In this document: positions 34,101 through 45,582 of the stretch, piece by piece | Numbering within the stretch: position 1 is the first letter of the stretch | How the letters are laid out: each line of letters begins with the position of its first letter | From: Pseudomonas sessilinigenes | Lineage (GTDB): Bacteria; Pseudomonadota; Gammaproteobacteria; Pseudomonadales; Pseudomonadaceae | DNA length: 64,000 nt | Direction: 5' to 3' | Assembly (NCBI RefSeq): GCF_003850565.1 | Contig: NZ_CP027706.1 | Coordinates: 6,585,001 to 6,649,000, forward strand | The notes under the pieces: generated by a model | Databases searched by the model: none | What the model was told of the DNA's origin: nothing | The model's input: the letters and a program-made list of their open reading frames with translations, nothing else | Made by a program: the position numbers and the translations under genes

Positions 34101-37100
34101 GCTTGCAGACTGGCTTCTTGTTCAGCCTCCGGCGCATCGCTCCAGTCCAGGTACTCGATCGGCGTGCTGCCCGGCTTGTGGATAACTTGCAGCATGTCCT
34201 CGCCCACGTTCCAGCAGAACGAGGCGCGCAGGGCTTCATGCCGGGCCACCACGGCCTGCCAGGCCTGGGCGAAGCGCTCGGGGTCCAGTTCACTGTTGAT
34301 GCGGTAGCGGTCCTGCATGTAGTAGAGACCGGTACCCGGCTCCAGCAGGGTGTGCAGCAACATGCCTTCCTGCATCGGCGTCAGCGGATAGACATCCTCG
34401 ATCTGCGCCGCGGGTACTGGCAGGGCATCGAGCTGGGCCTGGGTCAAGCGCGCCAGGGGGAAGTCCGACGGCGTCAAGCCACCGGCATCATCCTTCAGGC
34501 AATGGGTGATCAGGCTCTGCAGCTCACCCAGGTAGGCCGCCGCCAGCTCGGCAATCAGCTCAGGGTCGAAGCGCTCGACGCTGTAGGTCCAGCGCAGCAC
34601 CAGTTCACCGCCGTAGACCTGGCTGTCGATGCTCAGCTCGTTGGGCAGCGGTGCCTCCAGGGCATGGGCCGGGCCGACTGACTCGTCCAGCGGACGCAGC
34701 AGCGCATCGCTACCGAAGCTCTGGTCGAACTGCCCCAGGTAGTTGAAGGTCACCGGCGCCAGCGGCAGCGCCGCCAGGGCCGCTCGGCAGGCGTCATCGG
34801 CCAGGTAGCGCAGCACGCCATAGCCCAGGCCCTTGTGCGGCACACCGCGCAATTGCTCCTTGATCGCCTTGATCGAGGCGCCCTGCCCGGCGGCTTCTTC
34901 TACCTGTAACGGCGTCAGGCGCAGCGGATAGGCGCTGGTGAACCAGCCCACGGTGCGGGTCAGGTCGATCTCGTCGAACAACGCCTCGCGGCCGTGTCCT
35001 TCCAGTTGCACCAGTGCCGAAGGCTGCCCGCTCCAGCGGCACAGCACCCGGGCCAGGGCGGTAAGCAGCAGGTCGTTGACCTGGGTGCGATAGGCCGCCG
35101 GGGCCTGTTGCAGCAGTTGACGGGTGCGCTCGGCATCCAGGGTCACGCTGTGGCTGCGGGCATGCTGGTGTTGCTGGCCACCGTCCGGCTGCAACCCTGG
35201 CAATTGCGCCGCCGGGCCGGCCAATTGCTGTTGCCACCAGTCCAGTTCCTCACGCAGCGACTCACTGCCGGCGTAGGCCTGCAAGCGGCTCGACCAGTCG
35301 CGCAGGGCGCTGGTCTTGGCCGGCAACTGCACGGCCTGGCCCGCCTCCAACTGGCGATAGACGTTCTGCAGATCCTCCAGCAGTACCCGCCAGGACACGC
35401 CGTCCACCACCAGGTGGTGGATGGCCAGCAGCAGCCGCTGCTCACCCTCCGGACCGTCCACCAGCACCGCGCGCAGCAGCGGTCCATGCTCCAGGTCGAG
35501 GCTGCGCTGGGCGTCGGCGAACAAGGTTTCGCAGGTCGCCATGGACGGCACCCGTACCTGCCACAGCAACGGCGCATCGGACAGCGGCAAGTACTCGGCG
35601 CGCCATTGTTCGTTGCTCTGGTTGAAGCGCAGGCGCAAGGCGTCGTGTTGTTCCACCACCGCCAGCAGTGCCTGCTCCAGGCGCTGGGCATCCAGGGGCG
35701 TTACCGGCTCCAGCAGCAGCGCCTGGTTCCAGTGCTGCGGCTGCGGGATGCGGCTATCGAAGAACCAATGCTGGATCGGGGTCAGAGGTGCCTCGCCGCT
35801 GAGCAGTCCTTGCTCGGCGCTGATGCGCTGGCTGCGGCTGGCCACTCGCGCCAGGGTCTGCACGGTCTGGTGCTGGAACAAGTCACGCGGGGTGAAATGG
35901 ATGCCCAGTTGGCGGGCGCGACTGACCACCTGGATCGACAAGATCGAATCGCCGCCCAGTTCGAAGAAGTTGTCGTTGAGGCCCACTTGCTGCACGTTCA
36001 GCACATCGCACCAGATGCGCGCCAGGCTCTGCTCCAACTCGTTGCTCGGGGCCGCGTACTGCTGGCGATTGAGCTCCGGGTCCGGCACCGACAAGGCCCG
36101 GCGATCGAGCTTGCCGTTGGCGGTCAGCGGCATGCTGGACAGCAGGATCAGGTGAGTCGGCACCATGTAGTCGGGCAACTGGGTCTTCAACTGCTGCTTG
36201 AGGGCTTCCCGCAGCTCGGCTTGCGCCGCCTCGTCCTGCCCGGCGACCTCGGTCACCAGGTAACCTGCCAGTTGCTTGCCCGATGGCGCATCCAGCGCCA
36301 GCACCACCGCTTCGCGTACCGCAGGATGATCCAGCAAGCGGGATTCGATTTCCCCCAGCTCGATACGGAAGCCGCGGATCTTCACCTGATGGTCGACCCG
36401 GCCGATGTATTCCACCTGACCGTCGGCGCACTGGCGCACCAGGTCGCCGGTGCGATACAGGCGACCGCCGGCGCCGCTGAACGGGTCGGCGACGAAACGC
36501 TCGGCGCTGAGGCCCGGGCGACGATGGTAGCCCTGGGCCAGGCCCGCGCCGCCGACATACAACTCACCGGTCGCGCCTTGGGGCACCAGCGCCAGGTCGG
36601 CATCGAGGATATAGGCCACCCGCGCACCGACGATGCTGCCGATGGGCACGCTGGCCACGCCTTCGGCCAACTGCTCCGGCGCCAGGCTGGCCAATGGCAT
36701 GACCACGGTTTCGGTCGGACCGTAGGCGTTGAAGAACAGGCTCGGCTGGAAGGCCGCGCGAATGCGTTGCAGGTGCTCGCCAGTCAGGGCTTCGCCACCG
36801 GTAATGCACATGCGTACTGCCAGGGTTTGCTGCTGGGTCGCCAGGTGCTGGGCCAACTGGCTGCCATAGCTGGGGGTGAAGCCCAGGATGCTGACCCGAT
36901 GCTGGCGGATCAACTGGCAGATTTCCTCGGCGTCCCACTGGCCCTGGGCCCGCAACACCACCTGGGCACCGCTGAGCAACGGCACCAGCAAGCGCTCGGT
37001 AGCGGCGTCGAAGTTGATGGAATAGAAGTGCAGCTCGCAATCGTCGGCACGCATGCCGAACCGGCGGATCACCGCCTGGCAATGCATGGCGATTTCCCCA

Positions 37101-40100
37101 TGGGAGACCACCACGCCCTTGGGCAGGCCGGTGGAGCCGGAGGTGTAGATCAGGTAGGCCTGGTGTTGCGGCAGGCTGACCAAAGGCAGCTCGCTGGCCG
37201 GGTAGTCGGCCAGTAGTGCACCGTCTTCCTCCAGGCACCAGCGCGCCACGCCTGCCGGCAGTTCGCCGAGGGCCTGGAACATCCGCGCATCGCTGAGCAG
37301 CAGGCCGATGCCGCTGTCCTCGATCATGTAGTGCAGGCGATCCAGGGGGTATTCCGGGTCCAGCGGTACATAGGCGCCGCCGGCCTTGAGGATCGCCAGC
37401 AGGCCGATCACCATTTCCAGCGAGCGCTCCAGCGCCAGGCCGACCCGCACCTGCGGGCCCACCCCACGTTCGCGGAGCATCCAGGCCAGGCGATTGGTGC
37501 GGCTGTCCAGTTCGCTGTAGCTCAGGGTCTGGCCGGCGAAGGTCAGCGCCGGGGCATCCTGGCGAGCCCGGGCCTGCTGGCTGAACAACTGCTGGATGCA
37601 TTGGTCCAGGCGCTGCTCGCCGGCTTCGCTGCCCAGGCTATCGAGCAGTTGGCGCTGCTCGTCTGGCTGCAGCAATGGCAGTTCGCACAGGCGCTGTGCC
37701 GGATCGCCCAGCAACGCCTCCAGCAGGTTGCGCCAATGGGCAGCCATGCGCGCGATGCGCGGCTCGTCGAACAGATCGGTGCTGTAGGTCAGGCAGCAGC
37801 CCAGGCGTTGGTCCAGGTCGGTGACTTCCAGGTTGAGGTCGAACTTGGTGGCCCGGGCATCGTTGACCAGGTACTCCACGGTCATGCCCGCCAGTTGCCG
37901 GCTCTGCTGGAACTCCCAGCGCTGGACGTTGCACATCACCTGGAACAGCGGGTTGTAGGCGGCGCTGCGCGGCGGTTGCAGGGCCTCCACCAGATGGTCG
38001 AACGGCAGGTCCTGGTGGGACTGGCCCTCGATCACCGTCTGGCGTACCTGCTCCAGCAACTGGCCGACGCTCATCTGTCCATCCAGCTGGCAGCGCAGCA
38101 CCTGGGTATTGAGGAAAGCCCCGATCAGGCCTTCGCTTTCCGGGCGGATACGGTTAGCCACTGGCGCGCCGATGCGCAGGTCGGTCTGGCCGCTGTAGCG
38201 ATACAGCAGCACCGACAGGGCGGCGGTCATGGTCATGAACAGGGTCAGGCCCTGCTCGGCATTGAAAGCCCGGACCCGGGCCGCCAGTGCGTCGCCAAGA
38301 TCGAAGCGATAGAGCTCGCCCTGGTGGCTCTGTACCGCCGGCCGCGGCCGGTCGCTGGGCAGCTCCAGCAATGGATGCTCGCTGCCCAGTTGCCCGGTCC
38401 AGTAGTCCAACTGGCGCTGGCGTTCGCCGGACTCCAGCCACTGGCGCTGCCACACGCTGTAGTCCAGGTACTGCACCGGTAGCGGTTCCAGCGGCGAATC
38501 GCGATCGTCGAGGAAGGCTTCGTACAGCGCTCCCAGCTCACGGGCGAAGATGTCCATGGCCCAGCCTTCGGTCACGATGTGGTGCAGGGTCAGGACGAAG
38601 TAGTGTTCCTGATCACCGGCCTTGACCAGGCAGGCCCGTAGCAAAGGGCCGGTTTCCAGGTCGAAGGGCTGGTGCGCCTCGCTGTCCGCCAGTTGCTGCA
38701 GGCGCTGTTGCCGCGCCTCGGGAGCCAGGGCCGAGAAGTCCTTCCAGGCCATGCGCAGGCCGGTGTCGGCATGTACCTGCTGGCGGGCCACGCCGTTGAT
38801 GCTGGGGAAGGTGGTGCGCAGGGTTTCATGGCGCAGGATCAGCGCTTGCAAGGCCGCCTCGAAACGCCCGACATCCAGCACACCGCTCAGCCGCGCCATG
38901 CCGCCGACGTTATAGGCCGGGCTGTCCGGCTCCATCTGCCAGAGGAACCACATACGCTGCTGGGAATAGGACAGCGGCACCGGCTGGCTGCGATCGACCT
39001 GGGCGATCGGTGGCTGCTGGTTGTGCGCCCCGGTCTCCTGGATCAGTCGCACCTGTTCGGCAAAGGCCCCCAGCTCGCTGGCTTCGAACAGCACGCGCAG
39101 GGGCAGCTCCACATCACAGGCCTGGCGAGTGCGGGAAATGATCTGGGTGGCCAGCAACGAATGGCCGCCCAGGGCGAAGAAATCGTCCGTCAGGCCGATG
39201 CGCGGCTGGCCCAGCACCTCGCGCCAGATCGCCGCGATCTGCTGCTCCAGCTCGGTGTCGGGCTCGACATGCTCACGCACCTGCCATTGCGGCTCGGGCA
39301 GTGCCCGGCGATCCAGCTTGCCACTGGGGCTCAGGGGCATGGACTCAAGGCGCACCAGTTGCGCCGGCACCATGTATTCGGGCAGCTCGGCGGCCAGGGC
39401 GGTTTTCAGGCGCGTGCTCTGCTGTTGTTCATCTTCATCGTCGGCATGGGCCGTGTAGTAGCCGATCAACTGCGCTCCGGCCTGGGTCTTACGCACCAGC
39501 ACCGCGGCCTGGGCTACGCCGTCCTGGGCGAGCAGGCGCGCTTCGATCTCCTGGGGTTCGACCCGGAAGCCCCGCAGCTTGACCTGCTGGTCGAGGCGAC
39601 CGAGGTATTCCAGTACGCCATCGGCGCACCAGCGCACCCGGTCGCCGGTACGGTACAGGCGCGCCCCATCGGCACTCAGTGGATCGACGACAAACCGCTC
39701 GGCACTCAGGGCGGCCCGCCCCAGGTAGCCCCGGGCCAGGCCCTGGCCGCTGATGCACAGCTCGCCGGGTACTCCAGCCGGCAGCACGTTGAGTTCGGCA
39801 TCCAGCACGCGGCAGATCACGTTGCCCAAGGGACGACCGATGGGCGAGCGCTCGCCGTCAGCCACCGCGCAGTGCCAGTGGGTGACGTTGATTGCGGTTT
39901 CGGTCGGGCCATAGCGGTTGTGCAGTTGCACGCCCGGCAGTTGTTCGAGCAGGCGATTGCGCAACTCGGCGGGCAAGGCTTCGCCACCGGAGAACACCCG
40001 GCGCAGGCTATGGCAGCCGGCGCTGAGCGGCTCATCGACAAACAGTTGCAACAGCGGCGGGACGAAGTGCAGCGTGGTCACGCCATGCGTCTGCACCAGT

Positions 40101-43100
40101 TGGGCGATACGGTGCGGGTCGCGATGCTCGCCGGGAGCGGCAATGAGCAAGCGGCAGCCGGTGATCAGCGGCCAGAAGCATTCCCATACCGATACGTCGA
40201 AGCTGATCGGGGCTTTTTGCATCAGCACATCGTCAGCCTGCAACTGGTAGCTGTCCTGCATCCATTGCAGGCGCTCCATCAGCGCGGCGTGGGTATTGCC
40301 GACGCCCTTGGGTTGGCCGGTGGAACCGGAGGTGTAGATCACATAGGCCAGGTTGTCGCCATGCAGGTGCAGGCCCGGGGCCTGGCTCGGCCAGTTGTCG
40401 AGCTTGAGGCTGTCCATGGCGATGGCGCTGACACCCTCGATGGCCGGCATGCGCTCGAGCAGGTGGGTCTGGGTCAGCAGCAGCTCGACGCCGCTGTCGC
40501 CAAGCATGTAGGCCAGGCGTTCGGCGGGGTAGTCCGGGTCCAGGGGCACATAGGCACCGCCGGCCTTGACGATGGCCAGCAGGCCGATCAGCAGTTGCGG
40601 CGAACGCTCGGCGGCGATGGCCACGCACACGTCGGGGCCGACCCCCTTGTCCCGCAGGTAGTGGGCCAGGCGGTTGGCCTGGGTGTGCAGTTCGGCAAAA
40701 CTCAACTGGCCACCCTCCCACACCAGCGCGGTGCGTTCCGGGGTCAGCTGCCATTGTTCATGCAGGCGCTCCGGCAGCCAGCGCTCGGCCGGCGCACAGG
40801 GGGCCACGCTCCACTGTTGCAGCTGCTCGGCCTCTGCCTGGCTCAAGAGCGGCAGGTCGCCCAGGGCCGCCTCAGGTTGCTGGCAGGCATATTCCAGCAG
40901 GCTGATGAAGTGTCCGGCCAGGCGCTCGATGGTGGCCGCCTCGAACAGCTCGTCGGCGTAGTCGAAGGCCAGGCTCAGGCGTCCGTTGCGATCTTCCTCG
41001 GTGTGCAGTTGCAGGTCGAACTTGGCCTCGCGGCTGTGCCACGGCAGCTCTTCGGCCAGCAACCCGGGCAGGCGACGCAGGGCACTGAGGTCGCGTTGCT
41101 GGTGGTTGAACATGACCTGGAACAGGCCTTGCTCGCGGGCCTCGGGGAAGGCTTCCAGCAGCTGTTCGAACGGCAGGTCCTGGTTGGCCTGGGCGCCCAG
41201 GGCTGCCTGGCGAGTCTGTTGTAGCAACTCGGCGAAGGACTGGCGCCCATGCAACTGGCCGCGCAAGACCTGGGTGTTGATGAAGAAGCCCAGCAAGCCC
41301 TGGGTTTCCAGGCGCGGGCGGTTGGCATTGGGCACCCCAACGCGGACATCGCCCTGGCCGGTGTAGCGGTAGAGCAGCGTCTGGAAGGCTGCCAGCAGTA
41401 GCATGAATGGCGTCACCTGCTGGGCCTGGGCCGCCTGGCGCACGGCCTCGCTGAGGTTTGCACTCAAGCGCTGGCCGTGGCGCGCAGCACTGTGCCGGAC
41501 CTGGGCCGAGCGCGGATGATCGGTGGCCAGGCTCAAGGCTGGGGCTTCATCGGCCAGCTGCTGCTTCCAGTAATCCAACTGGCGCTGGCCTTCGCCCTGG
41601 GCCAGCCACTGGCGCTGCCAACTGCCGTAGTCGGCGTACTGCAGGGCCAGCGGCGCCAGCTCCAGGGCCTGGCCCTGGGCGAAGGCCGCATACAGGCGCG
41701 AGAATTCGTCGATCAGCAGGTTCAGCGACCAGCCGTCGGCAATGATGTGGTGCAGGGTCAGCAACAGTTGATGTTCTTCATCATCCAGGCGCACCAGGGT
41801 CGCCCAGTACAAGGGGCCCTTCTCCAGGTCGAACTGGGTGTGGGCCTCATCCTCGCGGATCTGCCGGGCCCGGGCTTCGCGTTCGGCCGGCGGCAGGTCG
41901 CTGATGTCGATCAGTTGCAGGTTGAACTCGCAGGGCTCATCCACCTGTTGCAGGGCTTGGCCATCTCGCTCGAAGAAACGCGTGCGCAGGGCTTCGTGAC
42001 GCTCGAGCAGTTGCTGGAAGCTGGCACGCAGGGCGTCTTCGTCCAGTTCGCCACGCAAGCGCAGGCCACCGGGAATGTTGTAGGCGCTGCTGCATGGGTC
42101 CAACTGCCAGGTGATCCACAAGCGATTCTGGGCCAGGGATTGCGGCAACGGCTGCTGGCGCGACAGGGCGTTGATCGCCCCCTGGGCACTGCCACCGTCC
42201 TGCTGCAAGCGCGCGACCTCGGCGCTGAACGCCACCAGGGTCGGGGCCTCGAACAACAGGCGCAGCCCCAGTTCCAGGCCCAGCTCCTGGCTCAGGCGGG
42301 CCATGACCTGGGTGGCGGCGATGGAGTTGCCACCCAGCAGGAAGAAGTGATCGTCGGCGGCCACCGCAACGCATTGCAGTTGCTCCTGCCAGATGCGCCC
42401 GATCAGGGCCTGCAATTCATTGCCTGGCGCTTCGCCGGTGGCGTCCTGGCTCGGCGTCGAGGCATCCGGGAACAGCGCGTAGTAATCCAGGCTGCCATCG
42501 GCCAGGCGAGTACGGCAGGCCGAGCGTTGCAGCTTGCCGCTGGAGGTCTTGGGCAAGGCCCCGGGATTGAGCAGCACCACCACGCTGGGCGCTTCCTGGC
42601 AGGCTTCGGCGACCGCCTGGCGAATGGCCTTGATCAGCGCCTCGGGCGGCAGGATCTTCTGCACGCTGCGGCTGATTTCAGCGGCGATGCCAATGCCTTC
42701 CTGGCCCTGGTCGGTGACCGCGAACGCTGCCACCCGGCCTTTGCGCACCACTTCCACTTCGCGCTCGATGGTCTTCTCGATGTCCTGGGGATACAGGTTG
42801 TGCCCGCGCACGATCAGCAGGTCCTTCAGGCGCCCGGTGATGTACAGCTGGCCATCGCGCATGAAGCCCAGGTCGCCAGTGCGCAACCAGGTGCGGCCGG
42901 CGTGCTGGACGAACGTCTTGGCGCTCGCTTCGGGGTTGCGCCAGTAACCATGGGCGATGCTCGGCCCGGCGGCCCAGACTTCGCCGATGCGGTTATCGGG
43001 CAGCTCGCAAAGCTGCTGCGGGTCCATCAACAGCACCGCGTGCTCCGGCTGGCTGAAGCCGCAGCTCATCATCGCGCTGCCCTGCCCCGGTTCGGCACGG

Positions 43101-44176
43101 TTCTGCGCCAGGGCCTGCTCGTCCAGGTGCAAGGCCGGGATGCCCTGGCCCCGCACACCACCGGCGACGAACAGGGTGGCTTCGGCCAGGCCATAGGACG
43201 CCAGGAAGTTATCGGCAGTGAAACCGCAGGCACTGAACTTCTCGGCAAAGCGCTCCAGGGTGTCCAGGCGGATCGGCTCCGAGCCGGAATAGGCCACGCG
43301 CCAACCGCTCAGGTCGAGGCGTTCCAGGGCCGACTCACTGACCCGCTCGCTGCACAGGCGGTAGGCAAAGTCCGGGCCGCCACTGATGGTGCCGCCGTAT
43401 TCGCTGATGGCTTCCAGCCAACGCAGGGGCCGCCCCAGGAAATAGGCCGGGGACATCAGCACGCAGGGCACGCCACTGAAGATCGGTTGCAGCAGGCCGC
43501 CGATCAGGCCCATGTCGTGGTACAGCGGCAACCAGCTGACGATCACATCGTCCGGATTGAGGTCGATGCCGAAGCCGCGACGGATCAGCATCTCGTTGGC
43601 CACCAGGTTGCCATGGCTGACCTGCACGCCCTTGGGCAAGGCCGTGGAACCGGAGGTGTATTGCAAGAAGGCGATGTCATCGTCCGCCAACTCGACGGGC
43701 TGCCAGCCCTCGGCCAGGGCGCTGTCCAGGGTATCGACGCACAACAGTTGCGGCGCCCCCTCGGCCTTGAGCTCGTCCATCTGCAACAGGGCCTCACGCA
43801 GCCCGGCGCTGGTCAGCAGCAGCCGCGGCTCGGCGTCGGCCATGATCGAGATCAGCCGTTCCTGGTGATGGCGCCGGGCCGACTCTGGCGGATAGGCCGG
43901 CACCGCGATCACCCCGGCATACAGGCAGCCGAAGAACGCCGCGACGTAGTCCGGGCCGCTGGGGAACAGCAGCACCGCCCGGTCGCCGAACTCGGCATTG
44001 GCTTGCAGGGCCGCGGCGATGGTGCGCGCCCGCAGATCCAGGTCCCGGTAACTGAGGACCACGTTCTGCTCCTGGTCTTCGGCGAGGAAACGCAACGCCA
44101 CTTGATCAGGTGCCAGGACCGCCCGGCGTTGAAGGGCTTGGGCCAGGGTACTGGGGAGTTCGAACGCGTCCGTCAT
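31157..44176 (-). CDS. pvdL: Pyoverdine non-ribosomal peptide synthetase PvdL
   Basis: 4339-residue NRPS from ATG 44176 (MTDAFELP, behind AGGAAA). Order, approximate residues: fatty acyl-AMP ligase 1-590; carrier 1 (Ser618); C1 (HHIIADG, His809); A1; carrier 2 (Ser1673); C2 (HHIVTEG, His1865); A2; carrier 3 (LGGDS, Ser2744); epimerase (HHLVVDG, His2920); C3 (HHILIDA, His3396); A3; carrier 4 (Ser4277). No thioesterase. This equals the PvdL plan: acylated L-Glu, D-Tyr, L-Dab. The A3 pocket residues read D-I-W-E-L-T-A-D-D, the Dab code as I recall it; A1 reads D-V-W-H-F-G-R-I-N. The epimerase after module 3 fits D-Tyr. Divergent from pvdS; no pvdG lies between. Confidence 0.95.
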   Translation of the reverse strand: MTDAFELPSTLAQALQRRAVLAPDQVALRFLAEDQEQNVVLSYRDLDLRARTIAAALQANAEFGDRAVLLFPSGPDYVAAFFGCLYAGVIAVPAYPPESARRHHQERLISIMADAEPRLLLTSAGLREALLQMDELKAEGAPQLLCVDTLDSALAEGWQPVELADDDIAFLQYTSGSTALPKGVQVSHGNLVANEMLIRRGFGIDLNPDDVIVSWLPLYHDMGLIGGLLQPIFSGVPCVLMSPAYFLGRPLRWLEAISEYGGTISGGPDFAYRLCSERVSESALERLDLSGWRVAYSGSEPIRLDTLERFAEKFSACGFTADNFLASYGLAEATLFVAGGVRGQGIPALHLDEQALAQNRAEPGQGSAMMSCGFSQPEHAVLLMDPQQLCELPDNRIGEVWAAGPSIAHGYWRNPEASAKTFVQHAGRTWLRTGDLGFMRDGQLYITGRLKDLLIVRGHNLYPQDIEKTIEREVEVVRKGRVAAFAVTDQGQEGIGIAAEISRSVQKILPPEALIKAIRQAVAEACQEAPSVVVLLNPGALPKTSSGKLQRSACRTRLADGSLDYYALFPDASTPSQDATGEAPGNELQALIGRIWQEQLQCVAVAADDHFFLLGGNSIAATQVMARLSQELGLELGLRLLFEAPTLVAFSAEVARLQQDGGSAQGAINALSRQQPLPQSLAQNRLWITWQLDPCSSAYNIPGGLRLRGELDEDALRASFQQLLERHEALRTRFFERDGQALQQVDEPCEFNLQLIDISDLPPAEREARARQIREDEAHTQFDLEKGPLYWATLVRLDDEEHQLLLTLHHIIADGWSLNLLIDEFSRLYAAFAQGQALELAPLALQYADYGSWQRQWLAQGEGQRQLDYWKQQLADEAPALSLATDHPRSAQVRHSAARHGQRLSANLSEAVRQAAQAQQVTPFMLLLAAFQTLLYRYTGQGDVRVGVPNANRPRLETQGLLGFFINTQVLRGQLHGRQSFAELLQQTRQAALGAQANQDLPFEQLLEAFPEAREQGLFQVMFNHQQRDLSALRRLPGLLAEELPWHSREAKFDLQLHTEEDRNGRLSLAFDYADELFEAATIERLAGHFISLLEYACQQPEAALGDLPLLSQAEAEQLQQWSVAPCAPAERWLPERLHEQWQLTPERTALVWEGGQLSFAELHTQANRLAHYLRDKGVGPDVCVAIAAERSPQLLIGLLAIVKAGGAYVPLDPDYPAERLAYMLGDSGVELLLTQTHLLERMPAIEGVSAIAMDSLKLDNWPSQAPGLHLHGDNLAYVIYTSGSTGQPKGVGNTHAALMERLQWMQDSYQLQADDVLMQKAPISFDVSVWECFWPLITGCRLLIAAPGEHRDPHRIAQLVQTHGVTTLHFVPPLLQLFVDEPLSAGCHSLRRVFSGGEALPAELRNRLLEQLPGVQLHNRYGPTETAINVTHWHCAVADGERSPIGRPLGNVICRVLDAELNVLPAGVPGELCISGQGLARGYLGRAALSAERFVVDPLSADGARLYRTGDRVRWCADGVLEYLGRLDQQVKLRGFRVEPQEIEARLLAQDGVAQAAVLVRKTQAGAQLIGYYTAHADDEDEQQQSTRLKTALAAELPEYMVPAQLVRLESMPLSPSGKLDRRALPEPQWQVREHVEPDTELEQQIAAIWREVLGQPRIGLTDDFFALGGHSLLATQIISRTRQACDVELPLRVLFEASELGAFAEQVRLIQETGAHNQQPPIAQVDRSQPVPLSYSQQRMWFLWQMEPDSPAYNVGGMARLSGVLDVGRFEAALQALILRHETLRTTFPSINGVARQQVHADTGLRMAWKDFSALAPEARQQRLQQLADSEAHQPFDLETGPLLRACLVKAGDQEHYFVLTLHHIVTEGWAMDIFARELGALYEAFLDDRDSPLEPLPVQYLDYSVWQRQWLESGERQRQLDYWTGQLGSEHPLLELPSDRPRPAVQSHQGELYRFDLGDALAARVRAFNAEQGLTLFMTMTAALSVLLYRYSGQTDLRIGAPVANRIRPESEGLIGAFLNTQVLRCQLDGQMSVGQLLEQVRQTVIEGQSHQDLPFDHLVEALQPPRSAAYNPLFQVMCNVQRWEFQQSRQLAGMTVEYLVNDARATKFDLNLEVTDLDQRLGCCLTYSTDLFDEPRIARMAAHWRNLLEALLGDPAQRLCELPLLQPDEQRQLLDSLGSEAGEQRLDQCIQQLFSQQARARQDAPALTFAGQTLSYSELDSRTNRLAWMLRERGVGPQVRVGLALERSLEMVIGLLAILKAGGAYVPLDPEYPLDRLHYMIEDSGIGLLLSDARMFQALGELPAGVARWCLEEDGALLADYPASELPLVSLPQHQAYLIYTSGSTGLPKGVVVSHGEIAMHCQAVIRRFGMRADDCELHFYSINFDAATERLLVPLLSGAQVVLRAQGQWDAEEICQLIRQHRVSILGFTPSYGSQLAQHLATQQQTLAVRMCITGGEALTGEHLQRIRAAFQPSLFFNAYGPTETVVMPLASLAPEQLAEGVASVPIGSIVGARVAYILDADLALVPQGATGELYVGGAGLAQGYHRRPGLSAERFVADPFSGAGGRLYRTGDLVRQCADGQVEYIGRVDHQVKIRGFRIELGEIESRLLDHPAVREAVVLALDAPSGKQLAGYLVTEVAGQDEAAQAELREALKQQLKTQLPDYMVPTHLILLSSMPLTANGKLDRRALSVPDPELNRQQYAAPSNELEQSLARIWCDVLNVQQVGLNDNFFELGGDSILSIQVVSRARQLGIHFTPRDLFQHQTVQTLARVASRSQRISAEQGLLSGEAPLTPIQHWFFDSRIPQPQHWNQALLLEPVTPLDAQRLEQALLAVVEQHDALRLRFNQSNEQWRAEYLPLSDAPLLWQVRVPSMATCETLFADAQRSLDLEHGPLLRAVLVDGPEGEQRLLLAIHHLVVDGVSWRVLLEDLQNVYRQLEAGQAVQLPAKTSALRDWSSRLQAYAGSESLREELDWWQQQLAGPAAQLPGLQPDGGQQHQHARSHSVTLDAERTRQLLQQAPAAYRTQVNDLLLTALARVLCRWSGQPSALVQLEGHGREALFDEIDLTRTVGWFTSAYPLRLTPLQVEEAAGQGASIKAIKEQLRGVPHKGLGYGVLRYLADDACRAALAALPLAPVTFNYLGQFDQSFGSDALLRPLDESVGPAHALEAPLPNELSIDSQVYGGELVLRWTYSVERFDPELIAELAAAYLGELQSLITHCLKDDAGGLTPSDFPLARLTQAQLDALPVPAAQIEDVYPLTPMQEGMLLHTLLEPGTGLYYMQDRYRINSELDPERFAQAWQAVVARHEALRASFCWNVGEDMLQVIHKPGSTPIEYLDWSDAPEAEQEASLQALHKAEREAGFDLLNQAPFHLRLIRVGAARYWFMMSNHHILIDAWCRSLLMNDFFEIYTALGEGREAQLAVPPRYRDYIGWLQHQSLAEARQWWRQNLAGFERTTPIPSDRPFLREHAGDSGGMIVGDCYTRLDPRDGAQLRELAQQHQLTVNTFAQAAWALVLRRMSGDRDVLFGVTVAGRPVDMPQMQRTVGLFINSIALRVKLPEDGQRCSVRQWLGQLLDSNMQLREYEYLPLVAIQETSELPKGQPLFDSLFVFENAPVEVSVLDRAQSLNATSDSGRTHTNFPITAVCYPGDDLGLHLSYDQRYFELTTIERMLGEFKRLLLALIQGFNGDMAELPLLGEEERDFLLAGCNQSQHQYPLERSYVELFEAQVAAHPQRIAASCLEQSHSYAELNLRSNRLGHALVAQGVDFDQPVALLAERGLELLGMIIGSFKAGAGYLPLDPGLPGQRLGRIIELSRTPILVCTQACREQAQALLDEFGCAGRPRLLVWEDVQAGAGREDNPGRYSRADNLAYVIYTSGSTGLPKGVMVEQRGMLNNQLSKVPYLQLSEADVIAQTASQSFDISVWQFLAAPLFGARVDIVPNTIAHDPQGLLAHVQEQGITVLESVPSLIQGMLAQDAIALDGLRWMLPTGEAMPPELAHQWLLRYPQIGLVNAYGPAECSDDVAFFRVDLASTRGSYLPIGTPTDNNLLYLMDEALELVPLGAVGELCVAGTGVGRGYVSDPLRTVQAFVPHPFGAAGERLYRTGDLARRRSDGVLEYVGRIDHQVKIRGYRIELGEIEARLHEQPELRDAAVGVQEGVNGKHLVGYLVASDSGLGQSECLERIKPRLRAELPEYMVPLHWLWLERLPLNANGKLDRKALPALEIGQLQSQDYLAPSSELEQTLVDIWAEVLKVERVGVRDNFFELGGHSLLATQIASRVQKTLQRNVPLRAMFECSTVQELAAYIDGLGANEISEEKVDRLSDLMAELEGL

Positions 44177-44331
44177 GGGTTTTCCTGCCAGGATTGTGCT
44201 TGCAATGGAGAGCGGCCCCTGTCCTGGCATGCCCTGATAACTATCGACGAATCAGACAGTTACAAGTGGACCATGGATCTCAGGAAGGCGCCGTGGCCGG
44301 GTCTGTTACCCGGAATCATTCTCCAATGGGA

Positions 44332-44355
44332 ACGGATGACGTCTTGAAATAATTA
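44332..44355 (-). promoter_or_regulatory. PvdS-dependent promoter candidate of pvdL (one mismatch)
   Basis: On the minus strand CTAATT (TAATT at 44355-44351) is followed after exactly 16 bases by CGT (44334-44332). This fits TAAAT-N16-CGT with one change in the upstream element. It would start transcription near 44325, giving a leader of about 150 bases that carries a small hairpin (CCGGGT 44297-44302 with ACCCGG 44308-44313). Confidence 0.65.
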
Positions 44356-44444
44356 GTCCGCATCCTGCTCTGCAAACCCTGCTTGGGAACGGAGGCGAGC
44401 ACCCGTTCGCAATTTGTAAATCAGGAGAGCATTAGTTCTTTTTC

Positions 44445-44477
44445 TCAATTGACAATCATTATCATTCAGCCTAATTT
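44445..44477 (+). promoter_or_regulatory. pvdS promoter with superimposed Fur box
   Basis: TTGACA (44449-44454), 17 bases, TAATTT (44472-44477) form a near-consensus sigma-70 promoter. A Fur box (44445-44463, ending GACAATCATTATC, 14 of 19 consensus matches, with a further CATT extension) covers the -35 element and spacer. Iron-loaded Fur should block RNA polymerase here directly. Confidence 0.85.
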
Positions 44478-44548
44478 GTCGCTCGATGTGTAGGACGCGT
44501 CTGACGCTTCAGTAGTCCCACTACCCTCTTTGCAACAAGGTGATTTCC

Positions 44549-45097
44549 ATGACGGAACAAGTATCCACAAGCAGGTGCGATTCACCGTTACTCCAGGCAT
44601 TTGTCGATAACAGGCTGATCCTGGTCAAGATTGCAGCGCGTATCACCGGCTGTCGGTCACGAGCTGAAGATGTGGTTCAAGACGCGTTTTTCCGCTTGCA
44701 ATCGGCACCGCAAATCACCTCTTCGTTCAAGGCTCAGCTCAGCTATCTGTTCCAGATCGTGCGCAACCTGGCCATCGATCACTATCGCAAGCAGGCGTTG
44801 GAACAGAAGTATTCGGGCACCGAAGAGGAAGGTTTGAACGTAGTCGTCCATGGCGCCTCACCTGAAACCTCCCACATGAACTTCTCTACCCTGGAAAATA
44901 TCGCCGATGCCTTGACCGAGCTGCCAACCCGCACTCGCTACGCATTCGAGATGTATCGCCTGCACGGCGTTCCACAGAAGGACATCGCCAAGGAACTTGG
45001 TGTCTCGCCGACCCTGGTGAACTTCATGATTCGCGATGCACTGGTGCATTGCCGCAAAGTCTCGGGTAATCGCCCCGATACCTTCGCCCGTCGCTGA
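44549..45097 (+). CDS. pvdS: Extracytoplasmic-function sigma factor PvdS
   Basis: 182-residue iron-starvation sigma factor. Region 2 includes FVDNRLILVKIAARITGCRSRAEDVVQDAFFRL and the promoter-melting/-10 part SYLFQIVRNLAIDHYRKQA. Region 4 is ALTELPTRTRYAFEMYRLHGVPQKDIAKELGVSPTLVNFMIRDAL. These match PvdS/PbrA. ATG 44549 lies 8 bases after AAGG; the upstream GTG at 44540 is not needed. It drives pyoverdine genes including pvdH and pvdL here, is repressed by Fur-iron, and is held by the anti-sigma FpvR (not in window). The end converges on a small gene at 45134. Confidence 0.95.
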   Translation: MTEQVSTSRCDSPLLQAFVDNRLILVKIAARITGCRSRAEDVVQDAFFRLQSAPQITSSFKAQLSYLFQIVRNLAIDHYRKQALEQKYSGTEEEGLNVVVHGASPETSHMNFSTLENIADALTELPTRTRYAFEMYRLHGVPQKDIAKELGVSPTLVNFMIRDALVHCRKVSGNRPDTFARR

Positions 45098-45133
45098 GCC
45101 GCGACCGATGCCGGGCTACCCGGCCAATGCCGT

Positions 45134-45490
45134 TCATCCCTCGAGCAGGCCGCTCTGCCCCAAAACCCGCAAGGCCGCGCGCTTGTGCAGCAGATCAAAC
45201 TCCCGCTGGCAGTACCGACAACGGTCAGGCCCGGCACAAGCGGACTCATGGACAAACGCCGGGGGCCCTTCGCAACCCGGTGGGTCCAGGTACAAGGCGT
45301 GGACCTGGGCCGACAACCAGAATGCCAAGCGTTCCTGCCGTGCCGCTTCGGCGGCCTGGATCTGGATGGAGGGTTCCTGGACGCTGTTCGCCCCTGGCTG
45401 GAACAGCGCCTGGCGGGCGGCAATCCCATCGATACCAACCACCATGCTGGCGCGCAGTGCGTCAATGTTCAGCGGGTTCACAAGGGCCAT
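45134..45490 (-). CDS. Small cysteine-containing protein of unknown function
   Basis: 118-residue protein from ATG 45490 (MALVNPLNID); a TTG at 45523 is an alternative start. The middle is helical (QIQAAEAARQERLAFWLSAQVHALYLDP). The C-terminal part has five clustered residues of note: PPGCEGPP, ESACAGPDRCRYCQREFD, suggesting a small metal site (CxxC) or disulfide. It is convergent with pvdS, 36 bases apart, with only a short GCCGGG/CCCGGC hairpin between. I do not recognise a family. Codon use is coding-like but opposite-strand frames are also open, so certainty is moderate. Confidence 0.55.
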   Translation of the reverse strand: MALVNPLNIDALRASMVVGIDGIAARQALFQPGANSVQEPSIQIQAAEAARQERLAFWLSAQVHALYLDPPGCEGPPAFVHESACAGPDRCRYCQREFDLLHKRAALRVLGQSGLLEG

Positions 45491-45582
45491 GACCAGATCA
45501 CCGTCGGTTGGACAATCAACCAAGTGACGTGGGCCATCGAAGAAAATTTAGCCCGCCCGGCCGAACCGCGACAATGTCGGCC

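Noticed and set aside
32159..34681. Plus-strand open frames of up to 956 codons opposite pvdL
   Set aside because: Compositionally odd (rich in Gln, His, Ala), no domains, and antisense to intact NRPS domains.
45110..45124. GCCGGG-CTA-CCCGGC as terminator of pvdS
   Set aside because: Short stem, 3-base loop and no T-tract; not sufficient to call a terminator.
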